From Corbicula japonica (lineage: Eukaryota > Mollusca > Bivalvia > Venerida > Cyrenidae): a stretch of DNA of 64,000 nucleotides. Shown here piece by piece: positions 57,257 through 64,000 of the stretch (position 1 is its first letter; each line of letters opens with the position of its first letter). The notes beneath the pieces are model-generated. The model saw only the letters and a list, made by a program, of their open reading frames with translations, did no database searches and had not been told where the DNA came from. Made by a program: the position numbers and the translations under genes. The stretch lies in the NCBI GenBank assembly GCA_038501625.1, contig JAZAYU010000368.1:174501-238500 (forward strand), given 5' to 3'.

Positions 57257-59551
57257 GAAATATTTATTCACCATATGCACACAATCATAGATAATTCAAA
57301 TTAAAGTGTAAAATCGATTGTATTCTTTATTTTCTTTCGATTACTCTAGTACTCGATCGGAGATTATCCGAGTACTCGAGTACCAATTTTACTACTCGTT
57401 TCCATTTCTAGTCTATAGCTCTATTTCAGTAACTTAGATTTTATGTGATCCTGAATCGCCTTGTTGAATGAATTTGATTTCTATATTTCATATTTCCGAG
57501 GTAACTAGACTCCTTTCCGACTTATTTAGCATTTTATCAATGTAGGTTAACATCTTTATTGAATTCTGGAGTTAGAATCTGTTTCTGTCATGCTATAAGA
57601 TTGTCAAAAGAGCGATGTTTTCCCTGAAGACAACTTCTCGTATGTAAATGGAAAATGTCTGTATTCACTTAATATACTTCTATATTCGTTCTAATTGTGA
57701 TGCCCTAGTCACCGATTTCTTTTCACCAATTTAGGCTCTTTTCGTACAAAATAGCTGCTGACACAATGTTTTCAAATTGACATTACAATATCTTAATAGT
57801 TTGTTAATCACCGATATTGATTACATCATTAATTTCAATAAAACAACAAATACAACAAATACGAGCAATTTGGCGAAGAAAATAGGAGTCATTGTTTCTT
57901 AATATTCATCTTTTGAGCTTACTATACTTTTTATGTTTGTTGTTTCTAAGTTCCCTTTTCATGTATGTTAGTAGCACATGTAAAGTAGTACATACAACTA
58001 TTGTCACGGCGATCTATTGATATGCGAAAGAGAGTAAATTTTAATTTAATTAATTCATCATAAATTATGCAGCAGTCATAATGATCATGAATTTTAAAAT
58101 AAATGTTATTCTCATGTTTATAATCAAACCAAAAACGTGTTGTAAATAACATGTGTCAGGCAGAAGTTATGTTTACTTTTAACTCATTTGCCAAGATAAG
58201 GTATCATAATTATGTAAAGTCAAGTGATGTGTAATCAAAACCTTATCAAAAACGATTATGTCGGTAACTGAAACATTCCTATTGCAACAAACACGCCGAA
58301 TGAGAAAAAAACAAGTTATTTTTTCCGTTTACTTAGCAAGTGTTTAATTAAACATTTGTTTTCTCTAAAGCTATCACTAGAATACTAACTTGATCATTCA
58401 TTTACACCAAACATGCAGCATTTTCATAGTGGGTTTCAAAGTTTCTATCTAATACGTGTGATATTATACATATTAATTACTCTCTTGGTATGGATAAATA
58501 AAGATGGTTATACGTTTCCGCTTGATTTTTCTTCTTTTGCAAACTTATCAAATAAAGGGAGACAAAAGTTAAAAAATGTATAAGCATAAGAATTACACTT
58601 TACTTCCTCTTGATGTGATAACACAGCTTTAAGTAAATGCAAGTTTGAGATCATTTAATAGTTGCATGCGCGTTAAGTATTAAAATAAGCTACATACTAG
58701 GGTAATGTTATAAAGAGGTCATAACTCAGAATAGTATTGCTATTGTTTAAATATGTCATCTCTATATTTAAACAGATATTTAAAAGATTTTGTGTATGGC
58801 CATTTAAAAAAACAACGTAACTCTGCTTCCAGCGTCGGTTTCAAGACCTAAGGCGTTTGATTGAAAGTTTAATATAAAAACGTGCACAAAAAACAAAAGA
58901 TAAAATTGAATACAGTACCTCAATTAAAAAAAGTTTCTTTATAGTTAATGATAACATAGTTACATATCTAATAAAACCAAAATCCCCTTATTAAATTATC
59001 AAGCATACCCGCCTCTTGTAACTATGGTAAATGACAAAATAAATGTCCAAGGCAATGTGCAGTCAACTCAACACTTTTATGACAATAAACATAATCTGTC
59101 AAGTCTTAAGCGAAATAAAAATCACAGAATGTTGGGTCATTGTGTTCATTACAATCGTCAATAAAACCATCAGCACAACTTTGATGATCTTAGTAGCACA
59201 TTTACAAAGTTAAATTCAAACTTAAAAAATTGTAAAGGCAAAATCATTTTCAGACTAAACATTAGAAACATTTAACATAAGGTAAATAATTGTTTATTCT
59301 TAAATTACTTAACAAAAGAAAAATGAATGTCTAGTGAGAAAAATCAGTAATTGTAATTGTTTATTCTTATTTGTTTTAATGGATAACATTCTGAATCTCT
59401 AAATATGTAAATCTCAAGTCTCTCAGTGCAATATTTTAAAGTCTGTCTATTGTTTTGTTATCATTTAACGTTTTGGTTACAAAAGTCCAAGAGCAAGATT
59501 AAGGAAAAAATGAACAGTAAATAAAGACAGATAATAATAATCGTCACAATC
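57257..59551. other. Intergenic, little recognised
   Basis: Contains an R7 fragment (about 57640-57775) and a small palindromic patch of GAGTACTCG-type motifs near 57345-57385. No gene recognised. Confidence 0.5.
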
Positions 59552-59607
59552 GTGCAATAACGGTATAAATACCATTTAAATATGAAGGAGATATACCGTT
59601 ATTGCAC
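59552..59607. repeat. 15-bp inverted repeat
   Basis: GTGCAATAACGGTAT (59552-59566) mirrors ATACCGTTATTGCAC (59593-59607) with a 26-base loop. Confidence 0.85.
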
Positions 59608-59834
59608 TAAGGTGTCGTTATATCGTCTAATAAGACAGCGCGCACATCTTCAAAAGAGTAAATTTGTGTGAAAAAAGTCTTTAAAATCTATACAATATAA
59701 CGATGATATTTTGCTACTGTTTGCTACAGGTTCTAGGGTGCACCAATCTCATTCTGAAGTAGGATTTTACTGATGCTTCTCACAGAATAATGCGATTTTT
59801 TACAAACAATCTATCAATATAAATGTTAGTTCAC

Positions 59835-60080
59835 ATGAGAACCTGTTGGGGAAAGTGTGAGGTTAGTGCGACCTAGAACCCGGTTTAAACTCGCAGTGAC
59901 CGCTCCAAGAAGGTAACCCATCGGGTTCTCGTTTTTGTTAATTTTGTGTGATGTCTGATTTGAAATTGGTCATTTCATAAACCATCCTCTCTCTTCCTAA
60001 CTCTTGTTCTTGGCTGTGTGGAGAGGCTGTGTCTTCTGAATCTGGCTCTTCCTGATATGCATATTTCACTTTTTTGAAGG
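59835..60080 (-). repeat. R1 dispersed repeat just downstream of the B-box gene
   Basis: Reverse R1: GAGAACCTGTTGGGGAAAGT, CCGGTTTAAACTCGCAGTG, CATCGGGTTCTCGTTTTTGT and CCTGATATGCATATTTCAC. It lies in the same orientation as the gene that ends at 60139. Confidence 0.85.
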
Positions 60081-60098
60081 TTTCCTTTCATCAATTAG

Positions 60099-60104
60099 TT
60101 TATT
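60099..60104 (-). terminator. Candidate poly(A) signal of the B-box gene
   Basis: AATAAA on the minus strand, 35-40 bases after the stop codon. Cleavage would then fall close to the edge of the R1 copy. Confidence 0.4.
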
Positions 60105-60138
60105 TTCCGGCCAGCGAAAGAGACTGTGGTATCTACAT

Positions 60139-62746
60139 CTAAATCGTTGGTTTTCTATCACGCCATTTTAAGTTGAGTTTCTTTATTCCTTTGGCAAAAC
60201 ATTCGTACTTTTCTGTTGAAAGATTGCAAGCTACAAACAACTGCTGGGTATCTTTACAATATCCCAAAGCTGAAGGGTTGCGTATCGGATGTTCAACAAC
60301 CACTACACCACACAATTCCAGTTCCCGTGTTAACCGAACAATCTTATTAGCTTCTTTGTAACAAACCAATATTGAACCATCCGGTAATTCCTGAATACCC
60401 TGTGGTTGTTCATACCCATCCATTCGAAATGTATTTAAAACGTTTCCTTCCCAGTCTAGTTTCTTTACACTATGTGCTTTTGCATCGGAAATAATTAAGC
60501 TTTTTTTATCCATACTTACTTCAACATATTCAGGAATTTCAAATATGCTATCACCACTTATGCAAATAAGTACGCATCCATTCATATCTAAGATGTAAAG
60601 TTCGCCATTCGCCCAAATATCTCTCGTATACAAGCAAGACGCAACAACCAGTTTATTGTGACAATATGATATACCAAAACACTGAAAGTCCATATTCAAG
60701 CAACGGTCTTCAGTAAGGTCCCTAGATTCAAGAGAAAGCACTCTAATTGCACATTCTTCTACAAAACTAACCGCTAGTTTATTGTTTGGCAAACAGACCG
60801 CATCAAATGGATCAGCTTCGCTTCCAAAAGAAATTTCAGAGGAAATTTTATTCTCTTTAACATTTATGCGGACAATTCTTTCCGAAGTCATTGCAATCAC
60901 TTCTTGAGGTGAAATAACAGTTACTCCTCTTATCCATTCATTTAGCGGTAATGAGTCTCCTGCAATTGTTACGTCCAGATCAGCTGGTTCTAGCAACAGC
61001 TCTCCAATATTTGCATTTTGAGGCTTCGTCTTGATAAACGAAATATTTTTTCTTGTCACATTTAAACTTAATTCATTTTTCAATTTTAACCTTGTCAATA
61101 CCTTTTCAGTTTTGACACGTAAAATAAATAGTTTGCTAATTTGCCTGGCGCTTTGTAGTTCTTCCAGATGTATGCCGGCTGAACATATCTCAGAATATAT
61201 ATCTTCCAAGGATGTTAACATCGTTTGCATATTCTTTACCTCGTCGGCCGAAACATTTTTAACATTTTTTATTAACAGCCTCTCAATTTCATCAAGATAA
61301 TTGTTAATTTCTCTTCGAGACTTTTTTATTTCTTGCACTGTATTTGAACGTTTTGACTTCGTTTCCTGTATATGCTCTTTAACGCTGTGAATATCAGAGA
61401 CGCACATCGTCTTGAAGTTTTCAATTTTCTTTAGAAGTATAGATAGTTCAACTTTTTCTTTTTCTTCTTTGTCCTTCGCGAAATCTGGAATATAATGTAT
61501 TTCACATTCTCTATGCATGAGTGTGACGCATACGCTGCATAAGACATCTTCATGTTTCTGACAAAAAAACTTAATATCTTCATTTTTATGGTAAGCACAT
61601 TTCTCGATATCATCTGGTTTACTTTTGTGATCTTGAGTTTTCGGCATATCTGTGGAATCCACTAACACATGATGTTTAAGTGGTGTTGGTCTGGTGTGGT
61701 AACGAAAACAGGTTTCACACAGATGCTCCTGACAGTCTAAACAATATCCAACTGCCGACAGTTTGGCCCCATCATGACTACAAGGTACGCAGAAAAGTTC
61801 CGAATCTCTCTTGGGCTTTTCCCAATGTTCAGCGTTTCTGCTTCCGGACATTTTGCATGAAACGTTCCGCCTGTAGGCAAAAGAAATATTACATTTTTTA
61901 AATAAAATACGATATCTACCTTTATTTTCCCTTTCACATAGTGTTTCCATTTTTCTCATTTTATGTAGAAAAAAGTAAGCAGAATGCAAATGTGAAAAGA
62001 CAAGAGCGGGTTTATGTGTTTGGGTTTTTGTGTGTGCTATAATCTATTGTTAAACCCTTGTATTTGATGCAGAAACACACATTTGTTTTAATGTCATCAG
62101 CATGTTTGACTAAGTATATAAATGCATGCCAATAAAATTAATAAGCATTTCCAGGACGAATCTGCAGCCTGAATCACTTTGTTAAATAAAAAAGATACTC
62201 AAGTTTGAGTTTTTCAAACTGCCGTCTTTTAAAGCAGACTGCCAATTTCTTTACATAATTCACTGCAGCTTCAGATAACAGATTTAGTAATTAGAATGTA
62301 TATGTATTTATTATAATTCATTACAAAATCGCATGCTGAAAAATATACAGTTAATTACCTTTTAAACATTAGTGTTAAAAATGCAGTTTAGCAGAAAACA
62401 ACAAGATTTAAAAAGAACAATAAGAAATGAAGGAAGGAATTATAAAATGTTGCAAGGGTTTCATTAAGTACAAAGAAAGTTTATTAGCATCTATGAGCTT
62501 TGACTTAAAATGCTAACCCAAAACTCTGAAGTAAATGACACATATAACTCACATAAAACGACCGAAAGTTCATTGATACATGTAATTCAATGAAAAAAAA
62601 TCAACTTACTTATCAAAAGAGTGGCGATTGCTTTTGCAAGTTTTAAATGCACGTATGTCATACGGGTCTACAAGAAACTTCCATTTTCCCATCGAAATGA
62701 GATATTGTTTTATATCTTGCTGATATCCATGTACTGTTGTCACCAT
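60139..62746 (-). CDS. RING-less B-box/coiled-coil/propeller (TRIM-like) protein, two exons
   Basis: Exon 1 is 62746-62610 and exon 2 is 61870-60139, with an intron of 739 bp. The donor after exon 1 is GTAAGT and the acceptor is TGCCTACAG; the join completes a Lys codon in frame, giving 622 residues. The start ATG is the first after an in-frame TAG and has A at -3. Residues 73-113 form a B-box1-like zinc site (C73, C76, C89, C92, C97, C100). Residues 137-171 form a textbook B-box2 (C137, H140, C149, H152, C157, C160, H165, H171). About 178-330 is a coiled coil; about 370-622 looks like a six-bladed NHL-type propeller (repeats such as ELPDGSILVCYKEANKIVRL). There is no RING, so ligase activity is not expected by itself. 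Bivalves have many such TRIM-like proteins, some antiviral; the role here is unknown. Confidence 0.88.
62610..62746 (-). CDS. First coding exon of the B-box gene
   Basis: Codes 45 full codons plus two bases, starting MVTTVHGYQQDIKQYL and ending near RHSFD, directly before GTAAGT. It replaces a chance upstream extension of exon 2 that runs through the intron. No known domain is seen in this N-terminal piece. Support comes from the donor, the acceptor and frame agreement. Confidence 0.7.
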
Positions 62747-64000
62747 TTTAATCAGACCGCAGATAACAATGTGAGTTAACTACGCTTCGTAGTTCGCTGT
62801 GAACTTTCAACAAGTTCATTATTATCGACTATGCCGGTGATCATTAACAATCAATAACCCGACTCTTATGACAGGACAGAAAAAAACCCTGATTAAGAAA
62901 TGTCTAGTTTATGTTTATGCTATATAATTTGATTGTTTTATGGGTACGTGGAAGATAAAGTCAAATGCATATAATTATACTGTATTCCGACAAGAGCTTT
63001 TTGCTGCAAAATCCATATTTTTGGTTGAGTTAGTGTCTATTTTAATCCGTTTTGTCTAGTATGCTTGAAAAGATTACGTATTCCAACAGTTCTAAAATGT
63101 CTATGAAAAATTTGATTACTTTAACCACCTTTTCATTGTGTGCTTATGTACTGATTTCTAAAATCAAAACCGAAAGTTGTTTCGTAAAATGAAAAATATA
63201 ACTATACATTTTTATTGCTTTTTCATTTTACTTAATACCTGTAAGCGTTTAGATACGCCTTCACCTAATTTATTTTAATCGATGTCTGTTTGGACGAAGC
63301 AAAAGCTAACGATATTGATATTGTTTAGTGTATTACAATACTATATAATGACCTTAAGGTGTATTTAATACCCGTTTATTGCCAACTCTAACTAAACATG
63401 TAAATGAGTCACGTCACGCAATCGATTTATTTATTGTAATAATCACCTACAAGTAATACATGTACAAAACTATGTAAAATAAAAAATTGTAGAATTAAAA
63501 CTAAGAAATACTAAATTAACATTGTCTGAAAATAGTGGTAAATACACATACCGCAAGTGTCCATAAAATAAGGCAGTTGTGAGTATCAGGAACGATTACT
63601 CGTTATGGATATGCTATTTAACGACGCATAGTCATTCTGCGTTCCAGGGAACGCCGGTTAGTCGACCTCGTGATGGCTCCTTGAGGTAAAGTCAAATGGA
63701 AAATAGGTTTCTCAATATGACACAGGTGCATAAACATGAGTTATGTAATTAAATAATTGAAGATTACCGAATTGGAACAATCACTGGCAAACAATAGCCC
63801 AAACATACCTGCTGTATATGGTATGAATGCTCTGATGACTTCAACAGTATTGGAATCTTCAAGTCTTCAATAATCTGTGTTCGTTTTTCAAATATCTAAG
63901 CTTTTCTATGTTCATATGAATAAGCAAAATGGCAGTATATCATAATAAACAGGTAGTATATATTTTAAATCAATATAATACATGTAAAAGTAAGTTTATA
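62747..64000. other. Upstream region of the B-box gene, no further gene
   Basis: The promoter should lie here. A small inverted repeat (AACTACGCTTCGTAGTT) sits at about 62777-62794, near the likely 5' UTR. No further gene or repeat family recognised. Confidence 0.45.

Overview
This is eukaryotic DNA from an animal nuclear genome, most likely a bivalve mollusc. It is AT-rich, gene-sparse and packed with short non-autonomous mobile elements. It carries a Mab-21/cGAS-like receptor gene and a B-box/coiled-coil/propeller (TRIM-like) gene, two families that are strongly expanded in bivalves. It also has a Helitron-like repeat whose 3' end is familiar from mollusc genomes. The species cannot be fixed from the sequence.

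Only two genes are well supported. The first (plus strand, coding 18792-20972, one coding exon) encodes a 726-residue cGAS-like receptor (cGLR/Mab-21) with an apparently complete metal-binding triad and a TPR-like C-terminal half. The second (minus strand, 62746 down to 60139) is a RING-less B-box protein. I reconstruct it as two coding exons, 62746-62610 and 61870-60139, joined by an in-frame splice to give 622 residues. Both belong to families used in invertebrate innate immunity, but they are about 40 kb apart and convergent, so nothing links them directly. A weaker candidate at 32475-32672 reads as a 65-residue secreted peptide precursor with dibasic sites.

The rest is repeat-derived. I name the dispersed families R1-R8 for this window. 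R1 is a ~340 bp unit of unknown class with about 17 full or partial copies. R2 is a hairpin-bearing unit with about 9 copies. Two TTAA-flanked foldback elements (8961-9989, 10764-11485) look like piggyBac-type MITEs. R4 is a short terminal-inverted-repeat MITE that carries paired CRE sites. Other elements include a 1.24 kb element with palindrome arrays at its ends nested in R2 (41012-42252), a Tc1-like deletion derivative (49637-50173), a Helitron-like insertion (about 56082-57196), tRNA-derived SINE-like pieces and several perfect hairpins. Minisatellites have periods of 40, 49, 21 and 33 bp.

The largest structural feature is a head-to-tail duplication: copy A (43241-48656) abuts copy B (48657-about 57256). 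B is about 3.2 kb longer because of several insertions that A lacks, so A supplies the 'empty site' for each. This may be a true tandem duplication, or two haplotypes laid end to end by the assembler; the sequence alone cannot decide. I found no CRISPR array, operon, rRNA gene or intact tRNA gene.
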